Translations under genes and position numbers: made by a program
Assembly: GCA_022842745.1 (NCBI GenBank)
Contig: JALHPA010000290.1
Span: forward strand, 1 to 5,118
Source: Pirellulales bacterium
Lineage (GTDB): Bacteria; Planctomycetota; Planctomycetia; Pirellulales; JALHPA01
Length of the DNA: 5,118 nucleotides
Direction of reading: 5' to 3'
Notes under the pieces: generated by a model
What the model was told of the DNA's origin: nothing
Database searches by the model: none
The model's input: the letters and a program-made list of their open reading frames with translations, nothing else
Part shown: positions 1-5,118 of the stretch, one piece after another
How the letters are laid out: every line of letters starts with the position of its first letter
Position numbering within the stretch: the first letter of the stretch is position 1

Positions 1-3000
1 CGGCTTTCGCAACCACAGCACCAACGGCGAGGCAATGTACACCGTGCTATACGTGCCGCTTACCAGGCCCACCAGCATCGCGAACGAGAAGGGGTGAATC
101 TCCTGCCCGCCAAAGAAATACAGAATGATCGTCACGATCAACACGGTCCCGGAGGTCAAAATCGTCCGGCCCAAGGTCTGATTCACCGCCTTGTTGACAA
201 TCGTGTCGGTCACTTCCGGACTCTTCCCCTTGATTTCGCGCATTCGGTCGAAAATGACGATCGTGTCGTTGATCGAAAATCCCACGATGGTCAACAGCGC
301 CGCCACCACCTCCAGACTGATCTTGAACGGATCGACCTGCGCCCAGCCGAGAAACCCGGTCACATACGAGCTCACCGCCAACGCCGCCACCGTCACCAAC
401 ACGTCGTGGACCAACGCCACCACCGCCGCCAAACCAAACACAATATTCTGAAAGCGGAACCACACGTACAGCACGATCATCACCATGCTGGCCAACAGCG
501 CCAACAGCGCCATTTCCTGGGCACGGCTCGCCACCTTTCCGCCAATATTGCTCACCGCCGCAAACACCGGCGTTGCCTGGAAACTGGACTGCAAGTCATC
601 CAGCAGCGGCTTCAACTGGTCCGGCGGCAGCGTCGTCCTCAACTCCCACGTGGCAAACGGGCGCGCACTCCGCGCCTGTGTTGGGTCGTCCAATTGCTTC
701 AGATCGAACTGCGCTCCAATCGTCTTATCCCGCAGCGCTTGCCGGATCGTGTCGGACAACGCTTCTCGAGTAATCTTGCCTGGGAACTCCAGCCGCACCC
801 GCGACCCCCCCGCGAACAAGTCCCCACCCGGCGTCGGAGTCGCCGCCGGATCGATCCCCGGCAGGCCAGCCACGGGTCCAACCTTCCCTGCCGCGGGCGG
901 TGCTGCTTTCGTCGAATCGGCGGGCGTCGAACTTTTCGATTCCGTCGTGGTCGCGTCTTTGCTGGCCGTATCGGCGCCTTTTCCTCCCGCCGTCGCCGCA
1001 GCCGACTCATTCTTGGCGGCGTCCCCCTTCTCCGTCGTCGAATCGCTGGGTTCGGCTTTCGGCGACTCCCCCTTCGTTCCTTCCAAGTTGGCCCCTTCCA
1101 ATTTCGCCGCGTCCCCTTTCGCCTCGCCAGCCTTAACCTCGCCAGCCTTAACCTCGCCAGCCTTGGTCTCCTCCGTTTGCTTCTCCCCCTCGGACCCTTC
1201 CTGTTTGCCCTCCTCCGCCTTGGCCGGTTCCACTGCCTTGGCCGGTTCCACTGCCGCGCCACCTTCGGCCTGAAGCAGCGTGATCGCGCTCACCGTCCCT
1301 GCCGCCAAGAGCCGCTTCGCCGGCACGTGCGAACTCTGCCCGCCCGTTTTTGGCGATGTCTCTCCTGCCGGAGCTTCCGTGGTTGATCTATTCTCCGCCG
1401 GCGCGGGCTCCGCGCCCTTCGTCTCCGTGGGCGTCGCCGCTCCGGCGCCGCTCGTTCCGACATCTCCCTCGCCTTGACTCGTCGATTTATTTTCTTCCTT
1501 CGCGGGCACATCCCCCGCGGCTGTCCCCTTTTCAGCGTCTGCCTTCTCTGCGCCTGCCTTCTCTGCTTCCGCCTTCGGGCTGTCGGTTTTCTCAGCTTCG
1601 GTCTTCCCAGCTTCGGCCTTCCCGGATTCCGAAGCGGTCGGCGGCGTTTGCGGCGACTCCGCCGTGCCGTTATTCACTCCCCCGGGCCCCGTTCCCGGAA
1701 TGGCGGCCATCTGTTCGAACCGCATTTCATGCACTTGCAGCTTCCCCGCGAATAGCTGCTTGATCCGCTCTTGCACCTCGGCCCGATCCCGAATCGAAGT
1801 ATCGATCTTGTAGTACCGGTTCGATTCACCCGGATCGTCGCCAAATTGAGCCACGCTGCTCACGGTGGGATCGGGCAAACCCTCCTGCCCGCCGACTTTC
1901 CCCGCCACAATCTCTCGGACCTTGTCCACCGGCATCGCGGCGTCTTGCTTAAGCGCGATCTGGATCGACGTCCCGCCGGTAAAGTCGATATCGAACAGCC
2001 CCGCCCCCCGATCGACCGCCGCCGCCAACCCGATCCCGATCACCGCCAGCGATGCCGCGATAGCATACTTCGTCGGCTTCACAAAATCAAAATTCGTCTC
2101 TCCCAATATCCGCATCATCGTCAACTTGGTCAGCCACTTCCGCCGCTCCGCCACGTCGAACACCACCCGCGCGCAATACACGGCGGTAAACAAGTTCAGC
2201 AGCAACCCCAGAATCAACGTGATTGCGAATCCCTTTAGCTGGTCCGTGCCAATCGCGTACAAGACGATGCCCGTGATCAGCGTCGTCAGGTTGCTGTCCA
2301 CGATCGTCGACATCGCCCGCCCGAACCCGTTGCGAATCGCCATCCGCAGCCCCGCCCCGCGCTGCTGCTCCTCGCGCATCCGCTCGTAAATCAACACGTT
2401 CGCGTCCACCGCCATGCCCACGCTCAGCACCAATCCCGCCAAACCGGCCAAGGTGAATGCCGCCTTCAACACAATCATCAACGCCACCACCAACAGCACG
2501 TTCAAGATCACCGCCATGTCGGCGACCAGGCCCGCGAAGTGGTAATACACCAGCATGAACACCAGAATCAAAATCGTGGAAATGACGATCGCCGTCGCTC
2601 CCGACTGAATCGTGTCATCTCCCAACTGCGGAGAGATCGACTGCTCGCTCACCGGCACCTTCTGCAACGCCGCAGGCAAGCTCCCTGCGTTCAATACACC
2701 CACAATGAAATCCACCTCTTTCGGATCGCTGATCCCGGTGATCGTCCCCTCCGAAGTAATCACCGCGTTCAGGCTCGGGGCCGAGATCAACTCATTATCC
2801 AAAATGATCCCCAACAGGCGCTTAAAGCCCGTCGCCTCGTCCGGCCGATTGGCGCTCGTAAGCTGCCCAAACCGCGTTGCGCCAATGGTGTCAAAACTGA
2901 AATGCACCTCCGGCGATCCCGTGGCGCCATACGCTGCCGTCGACCGAGTAATGTATTGACCCGTCACGTTCTGCGGGTCGATCCGGACCAGCACTTCCAG

Positions 3001-3927
3001 TTCCCCCGCCGCGTTCCGCCGGGTCGTGCCCGGCGGCTCCTCACGCCGGTCGAGAATATTTTTGCTGACCTTCACCCACCGCCCCTTGACGACTCCCCCC
3101 ACCACCACATCGTCCCCCGGTTGCCGCTCCGCCAGCTTGATCAGCTCGGCGTCGTCGATGGGATTCGCTACAATCCGAAATTCCAGCAATCCGGCGGTGC
3201 TGATCTTGCGCTTCAACAGATCGATCTCGGCCTGGTCCACCTCCGGAATAATCACCTCCACCTGGTCCACGCCAAACTTGCGCACGATCACCTCCCGCTG
3301 CCCACCAGGATTGATCCGCTTATTCAAGGCGTCGATCAGCTTGTCCAGGTCCACCCCCCCCTTGTCCTTTGAGGTCGCGCGGAACAGCACCGTCCGGTTG
3401 GCACCCTCTTCGCTGCTGGCGTCGAACTCGATATTGGCGCTCTCAATTTGCAGCCGGTCGACCAGTTCCTGCACCCGCCGCACGTCGGCGTCGGTCCCGT
3501 TCCGGATCGTGATCCGAATCTGATTGCCACCCACGACGTCCACGGTCGCTCGCCCGTTGAACGCTTTTTCGTCGTTCAGATTGCGATCGATTCGCTCCTG
3601 CTCCAGACCCAGGTTCAACGGGGCGTCCGCGTTCTTCTCGTCCACCTCATAAACCAGGATCACCCCGCCGCTCAGGTCGATCCCCAGCTTCGGCGGCCAG
3701 CTCATCAGACAGACCACAATCCCCGCGATCACCGAAAACAAAATCACGCTGAATTTCGTGGCGTATTCCGGCATCCGCCAAATCCGGCTCAGCATCACCC
3801 CCAGGCCGATCGAACCGGCGAACACCGCGACCGCCACGAGCCACAAAAACCAGCTCTCCCGGTGCCACGGCAGCACGGCCCCTTCGGCTTGTGAAAATAG
3901 CGCAAACGCACTTAAAAGCGACGACAT
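1..3927 (-). CDS. secDF: SecDF fusion, protein translocase subunit (3' end off window)
   Basis: Accessory membrane subunit of the Sec translocon that uses proton flow to help draw secreted proteins across the inner membrane. The frame is open from ATG 3925-3927 to the left edge (1309 codons, no stop, in-frame throughout). An extra N-terminal helix (about 26-46) precedes the SecD part: TM1 about 57-76, GIDLSGG 82-88, the P1 domain with KRINPGG 203-209, LEFR 248-251 and NAGSLPAAL 413-421, then TM2-6 between 443 and 590 with GMAVDAN 504-510 (D508). The SecF part has TM1 about 619-638, FDIDFTGG 645-652, periplasmic P4, TM2 from 1139, HD 1174-1175, SIND with D1221, and GRT with R1254. D508, D1221 and R1254 correspond by motif to the essential proton-path residues of characterised SecDF. 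Odd points are the roughly 295-residue low-complexity insert (about 742-1036), an apparently doubled P4, and 13 rather than 12 membrane helices. Ordinary SecDF proteins are about 735-1000 residues. It lies 95 nt downstream of yajC, probably in one operon. Identity is certain; the C-terminal end is missing, probably by few residues. Confidence 0.97.
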   Translation of the reverse strand, partial: MSSLLSAFALFSQAEGAVLPWHRESWFLWLVAVAVFAGSIGLGVMLSRIWRMPEYATKFSVILFSVIAGIVVCLMSWPPKLGIDLSGGVILVYEVDEKNADAPLNLGLEQERIDRNLNDEKAFNGRATVDVVGGNQIRITIRNGTDADVRRVQELVDRLQIESANIEFDASSEEGANRTVLFRATSKDKGGVDLDKLIDALNKRINPGGQREVIVRKFGVDQVEVIIPEVDQAEIDLLKRKISTAGLLEFRIVANPIDDAELIKLAERQPGDDVVVGGVVKGRWVKVSKNILDRREEPPGTTRRNAAGELEVLVRIDPQNVTGQYITRSTAAYGATGSPEVHFSFDTIGATRFGQLTSANRPDEATGFKRLLGIILDNELISAPSLNAVITSEGTITGISDPKEVDFIVGVLNAGSLPAALQKVPVSEQSISPQLGDDTIQSGATAIVISTILILVFMLVYYHFAGLVADMAVILNVLLVVALMIVLKAAFTLAGLAGLVLSVGMAVDANVLIYERMREEQQRGAGLRMAIRNGFGRAMSTIVDSNLTTLITGIVLYAIGTDQLKGFAITLILGLLLNLFTAVYCARVVFDVAERRKWLTKLTMMRILGETNFDFVKPTKYAIAASLAVIGIGLAAAVDRGAGLFDIDFTGGTSIQIALKQDAAMPVDKVREIVAGKVGGQEGLPDPTVSSVAQFGDDPGESNRYYKIDTSIRDRAEVQERIKQLFAGKLQVHEMRFEQMAAIPGTGPGGVNNGTAESPQTPPTASESGKAEAGKTEAEKTDSPKAEAEKAGAEKADAEKGTAAGDVPAKEENKSTSQGEGDVGTSGAGAATPTETKGAEPAPAENRSTTEAPAGETSPKTGGQSSHVPAKRLLAAGTVSAITLLQAEGGAAVEPAKAVEPAKAEEGKQEGSEGEKQTEETKAGEVKAGEVKAGEAKGDAAKLEGANLEGTKGESPKAEPSDSTTEKGDAAKNESAAATAGGKGADTASKDATTTESKSSTPADSTKAAPPAAGKVGPVAGLPGIDPAATPTPGGDLFAGGSRVRLEFPGKITREALSDTIRQALRDKTIGAQFDLKQLDDPTQARSARPFATWELRTTLPPDQLKPLLDDLQSSFQATPVFAAVSNIGGKVASRAQEMALLALLASMVMIVLYVWFRFQNIVFGLAAVVALVHDVLVTVAALAVSSYVTGFLGWAQVDPFKISLEVVAALLTIVGFSINDTIVIFDRMREIKGKSPEVTDTIVNKAVNQTLGRTILTSGTVLIVTIILYFFGGQEIHPFSFAMLVGLVSGTYSTVYIASPLVLWLRKP
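1120..1164 (-). repeat. 15-bp tandem repeat x3 (KAGEV/KAGEV/KAGEA)
   Basis: Three head-to-tail 15-bp units in secDF encode residues 922-936. The first two units are identical and the third differs only in its last codon (GTT to GCG). Because the unit is a multiple of three, gain or loss of copies keeps the frame. Near-identity at the DNA level suggests recent duplication by slippage. Confidence 0.9.
1219..1254 (-). repeat. 18-bp tandem repeat x2 (AVEPAK)
   Basis: Two adjacent, identical 18-bp units in secDF encode AVEPAK twice (residues 892-903). The repeat is in phase with the reading frame and lies inside the low-complexity insert, just after the less polar island. Confidence 0.9.
1528..1623 (-). 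repeat. Degenerate AEK-type pentad repeats
   Basis: Residues 769-800 of SecDF are a run of imperfect five-residue units of the kind AEKAx or GKAEA, including AEKAGAEKADAEK. At the DNA level the units have drifted more than the 15-bp and 18-bp repeats nearby, which suggests older duplications. Alternating Lys and Glu at this spacing could form a charged single helix, but that is inference. Confidence 0.7.
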
Positions 3928-4022
3928 AAAGCAATTTCCCTGAAATACGCCTATCGGATGGGCGCCGGCCGGTCGCGATCGTCGGGCCTCTGGCCCTCAA
4001 TCGGCCCTCGAAACTCCAGCGC
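3928..4022 (-). other. yajC-secDF intergenic spacer
   Basis: This 95-nt spacer separates the yajC stop from the secDF start. It holds a short hairpin (5-bp arms GGGCC/GGCCC around 3984-3996) but no U-tract after it, so I do not call a terminator. Read-through from yajC into secDF is the simplest reading. I see no convincing separate promoter. Confidence 0.5.
3937..3941 (-). promoter_or_regulatory. Ribosome binding site of secDF
   Basis: Read on the minus strand, AGGGA lies 9 nt before the ATG at 3927. It supports that start for SecDF, even though this gives an N-terminus longer than the usual SecD, with one added membrane helix. Confidence 0.7.
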
Positions 4023-4397
4023 CTAGGATGATTCCTTCTCGCCTTCGGCCGCGCCGCCCAACACCCGGGCGATCGACCCCACGGTAACGTCAATCTTCAC
4101 GTTGTTCCCCTCGTCGACCTTCAATGTCACTCGGTCCGCCTCTCGCTGCACGTTGGCTACCGTGCCGTAAATCCCCCCCACCGTGACCACTCGGTCGTTC
4201 CGCTTCAGACCTTCCAACAACGCCTTATGCTCGTTCCGTTTCCGGCTCTCCGGCCGGATCAGGATAAAATAAAACAACACCCCAATCACCAGCAGCGGCA
4301 AGTACTGCAGCGGACTGCTCGCCGGCGCTCCCCCCTGACCGGCGGCCTCCCCTTCCGCAAACAACAGCCCGGTTGTCCAAAAATAATACGGCGACAT
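4023..4397 (-). CDS. yajC: Sec translocon accessory subunit YajC
   Basis: Small single-pass inner-membrane protein that associates with SecDF and the SecYEG channel. With the ATG at 4395-4397 it is 124 residues, close to the usual 85-120. A short N-terminal segment rich in Gly/Ala (about 15-28) leads into one membrane helix (about 29-47). The family hallmark follows: IRPESRKRNEHKALLEGL (about 47-64), then DRVVTVGGIYGTV (68-80), a small beta-rich domain, and SIARVL (108-113) before an acidic tail. Positive residues after the helix suggest the C-terminal part is cytoplasmic. A TTG codon directly before the ATG would add one residue, but the spacing from the purine-rich ribosome binding site favours the ATG. 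It is the first gene of the probable yajC-secDF operon. No tgt gene lies upstream, unlike in many other bacteria; a divergent gene is there instead. Confidence 0.97.
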   Translation of the reverse strand: MSPYYFWTTGLLFAEGEAAGQGGAPASSPLQYLPLLVIGVLFYFILIRPESRKRNEHKALLEGLKRNDRVVTVGGIYGTVANVQREADRVTLKVDEGNNVKIDVTVGSIARVLGGAAEGEKESS

Positions 4398-4400
4398 CAA

Positions 4401-4410
4401 CTCCCTTTCC
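4401..4410 (-). promoter_or_regulatory. Ribosome binding site deciding the yajC start
   Basis: The minus strand reads GGAAAGGGAG immediately before TTG-ATG. From GGAAAGG there are 6 nt to the ATG at 4397 but only 3 to the TTG at 4400, so the ATG is the better start. Confidence 0.65.
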
Positions 4411-4435
4411 GGGTCGGGCGCACGGTGCAGAATCT

Positions 4436-4454
4436 CCGGCGGTCGAACCGCCGG
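4436..4454 (-). promoter_or_regulatory. Perfect 8-bp inverted repeat in yajC leader
   Basis: CCGGCGGT and ACCGCCGG flank a 3-nt loop, giving a strong GC-rich hairpin whose near edge is about 39 nt before the yajC start. There is no run of T after it on either strand, so it is not a typical intrinsic terminator. It could be an RNA stem in the yajC leader or a protein-binding dyad; the sequence does not decide. Confidence 0.55.
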
Positions 4455-4625
4455 CAGCCAAAAGGTCGATCGTGACCGCAGCGCGTCCTTCGTCTCCGCG
4501 CCGCGAATTACCCGCTATCACCCGCGGAACCGGCCTCGGCCCGTCATCTTAAACCTCCGCGCGGCCCGCGGGCAAGGGCATCCGCTCCCCCCCGCTCCCC
4601 CGCCGCCATCCGGCCGCGATCGCGC

Positions 4626-4670
4626 TGTAGGTATTTTTTTCCACTCCCCCGCGTTATCCTACAAAAAATC
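4626..4670. promoter_or_regulatory. AT-rich island with TGTAGG/CCTACA dyad, possible promoter or operator
   Basis: In an otherwise GC-rich spacer, this stretch has a T7 run (4634-4640), an A6 run (4663-4668) and a 6-bp inverted repeat TGTAGG (4626-4631) / CCTACA (4658-4663). No clear -35/-10 pair fits either strand, although TATCCT at 4655-4660 resembles a plus-strand -10. Position and composition make it the best place for promoter activity, but this is weak inference. Confidence 0.3.
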
Positions 4671-4763
4671 GACATTCCTCCGACGCGCCCCGTTCGCGGC
4701 CGCCAAGAAACCCCCGCCGCCAGCGAATAGGTTGGCGGTTGATATCGGCCACATCCCTCCCCC

Positions 4764-4767
4764 GGAG
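4764..4767 (+). promoter_or_regulatory. Ribosome binding site of the 85-residue protein
   Basis: GGAG stands 8 nt before the ATG at 4776. It fixes the start there rather than at the internal Met15 or Met17 codons. Confidence 0.7.
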
Positions 4768-4775
4768 CGTTTCCT

Positions 4776-5033
4776 ATGCACCTCGACCTGCTTTCGGCTC
4801 CCTTCTTTGCTCAACAAATGACAATGAACGACGCTTGGTGGCAAAACACCACGCTCGTTTTCTGGGGCGCCATCGTCTTAATCTCGACGGTTCCCGTCGT
4901 TTGCCACTATTGGTGTCAAAACCGCCGCGCCGAGCAAGAGGCGGCCCTCAAGCGGGAAATGATCGAGCGCGGCATGTCCGCCGACGAGATCGAGCGCGTT
5001 CTGGCCGCCCGTTCCAGCGACGAGTGCAAATAA
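4776..5033 (+). CDS. Small single-pass membrane protein with short helical tail, unknown function
   Basis: An 85-residue protein ending at TAA 5031-5033. I do not recognise a named family. It has a short N-terminal segment (1-24), one hydrophobic helix (about 25-46, TTLVFWGAIVLISTVPVV then CHYWC), a basic patch (NRR 49-51), and a charged helix (52-78) ending in LKREMIERGMSADEIERVL (58-76). That last part resembles the short SHOCT-like C-terminal helix pairs found in many small bacterial membrane proteins, where a Gly-Met-Ser turn is followed by an EIERVL helix. The basic patch after the membrane helix suggests a cytoplasmic tail. Cys43 and Cys47 lie at the membrane edge. A proper ribosome binding site, normal composition and protein-like residue pattern support a real gene. 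It is transcribed away from yajC, so shared regulation is possible but a Sec role is not shown. Confidence 0.78.
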   Translation: MHLDLLSAPFFAQQMTMNDAWWQNTTLVFWGAIVLISTVPVVCHYWCQNRRAEQEAALKREMIERGMSADEIERVLAARSSDECK

Positions 5034-5118
5034 TCCCCGCCGTGCCATACATTCTCAGGCCCTTTCGGCCGACCCTGGCCGCTGGGTAGCATGGAACCCA
5101 TGCATTCCCCCAGCCCTG
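5034..5118. other. 3' flank of the small membrane protein gene, short inverted repeats
   Basis: No gene is supported here. Two small dyads are visible: CGGCC/GGCCG (5066-5081, 6-nt loop) and GCATGG/CCATGC (5089-5103, 3-nt loop). Neither is followed by a clear T-run, so a terminator is possible but not established. Confidence 0.3.

Larger units (their letters stand above)
820..1704 (-). other. Low-complexity K/E/A/T/S/G/P insert within SecF P4 domain
   Basis: This in-frame part of secDF encodes residues about 742-1036. It is built almost wholly of Ala, Glu, Lys, Thr, Ser, Gly, Pro and Asp, with no Phe, Tyr, Trp, Cys or Met that I can see. It should be a disordered, highly charged chain of mixed sign. 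By SecDF topology it lies on the periplasmic side, between SecF TM1 and TM2. Short repeats recur (AEK-type pentads, KAGEV, AVEPAK). One less polar island, KRLLAAGTVSAITLLQ, sits at 871-886. The reading frame is kept across the whole insert and the ordinary SecF sequence resumes after it, so it is part of the protein rather than an interruption. The coding strand is strongly purine-rich here. Confidence 0.9.
4398..4775. other. Divergent spacer between yajC and the small membrane protein gene
   Basis: These 378 nt hold no convincing gene; open frames here are short, Arg/Gly-rich and lack family features. The spacer must contain the promoters for both directions. Contents seen are the yajC ribosome binding site and leader hairpin, a C-rich stretch with a 10-bp-period repeat of CCGCTCCCC (4582-4600), a CGCGATCGCG palindrome (4615-4624), an AT-rich island (4626-4670), and the ribosome binding site of the plus-strand gene. 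Confidence 0.6.

Noticed and set aside
1120..1254. CRISPR-like array
   Set aside because: The repeats are directly adjacent, without spacers, and are in phase with the secDF coding frame.
94..1386. Long open frame on the plus strand (430 codons), with a second plus-strand frame open at 485-1273
   Set aside because: They lie antisense to secDF, are rich in Arg, His and Pro or Ser/Ala, and show no domain. GC-rich codons and the low-complexity insert leave few stops on the opposite strand, which explains their length.
1771..3523. Several further plus-strand open frames of 115-277 codons
   Set aside because: All overlap the well-supported SecDF frame, have atypical composition and lack ribosome binding sites or family motifs.
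3647..4093. Minus-strand open frame of 148 codons overlapping the end of yajC and the start of secDF
   Set aside because: It is in a different frame from two clearly recognised genes and has Arg/Gly-rich composition typical of shadow frames.
4225..4521. Minus-strand open frame of 98 codons upstream of and overlapping yajC
   Set aside because: It overlaps yajC in another frame, has no recognisable domain and is explained by GC-rich sequence.
4582..4601. G-rich minus strand as a possible G-quadruplex
   Set aside because: Only a G5 and a G7 run are close together, giving three G3 tracts; the next is about 45 nt away, so the usual four-tract pattern is not met.
4615..4624. CGCGATCGCG palindrome
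   Set aside because: A short palindrome of this kind is expected by chance in GC-rich DNA and has no other context here.
5091..5118. Possible start of another plus-strand gene at ATG 5091
   Set aside because: Only nine codons fit before the window ends and no clear ribosome binding site precedes it; the ATG lies within a small inverted repeat.

Overview
The window is a short protein-export locus from a GC-rich bacterium. The likely source is a planctomycete, perhaps of the Pirellulales type. This is an inference from three things seen here: a fused SecDF with an extra N-terminal membrane helix, a very long Lys/Glu/Ala-rich linker inside the SecF half, and a divergent small membrane protein with a short helical tail. 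No marker gene is present to settle the taxonomy.

Layout. Positions 1-3927 (minus strand) are one uninterrupted reading frame of 1309 codons, encoding a SecD-SecF fusion. Its start is at 3927 and its C-terminus lies beyond the left edge. Positions 3928-4022 are a 95-nt spacer. Positions 4023-4397 (minus) encode YajC, so the order in transcription is yajC then secDF, the classic bacterial arrangement. Positions 4398-4775 are a non-coding divergent spacer with a perfect 8-bp hairpin in the yajC leader and an AT-rich island. Positions 4776-5033 (plus) encode an 85-residue single-pass membrane protein of unknown function with a good ribosome binding site. Positions 5034-5118 hold no supported gene, only short inverted repeats.

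How the genes work together. YajC and SecDF are the accessory complex of the SecYEG translocon. SecDF uses the proton gradient to help pull exported chains out on the periplasmic side, and YajC associates with it. The fused protein keeps the key transport residues (D508, D1221, R1254) and both conserved FDIDFTGG/GIDLSGG-type motifs, so it should be functional.

The unusual part is architectural. The periplasmic P4 domain of the SecF half is split by about 295 residues of low-complexity sequence with no aromatic, Cys or Met residue. The folded segments on the two sides look like two copies of the same beta-alpha-beta-beta-alpha-beta unit, each opening with an F-[TA]-G-G-[TS] motif. A similar, weaker internal repeat is visible in the SecD P1 domain. 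The low-complexity part carries in-frame DNA repeats that could vary in number between strains. I found no CRISPR, RNA gene, mobile element or defence system.
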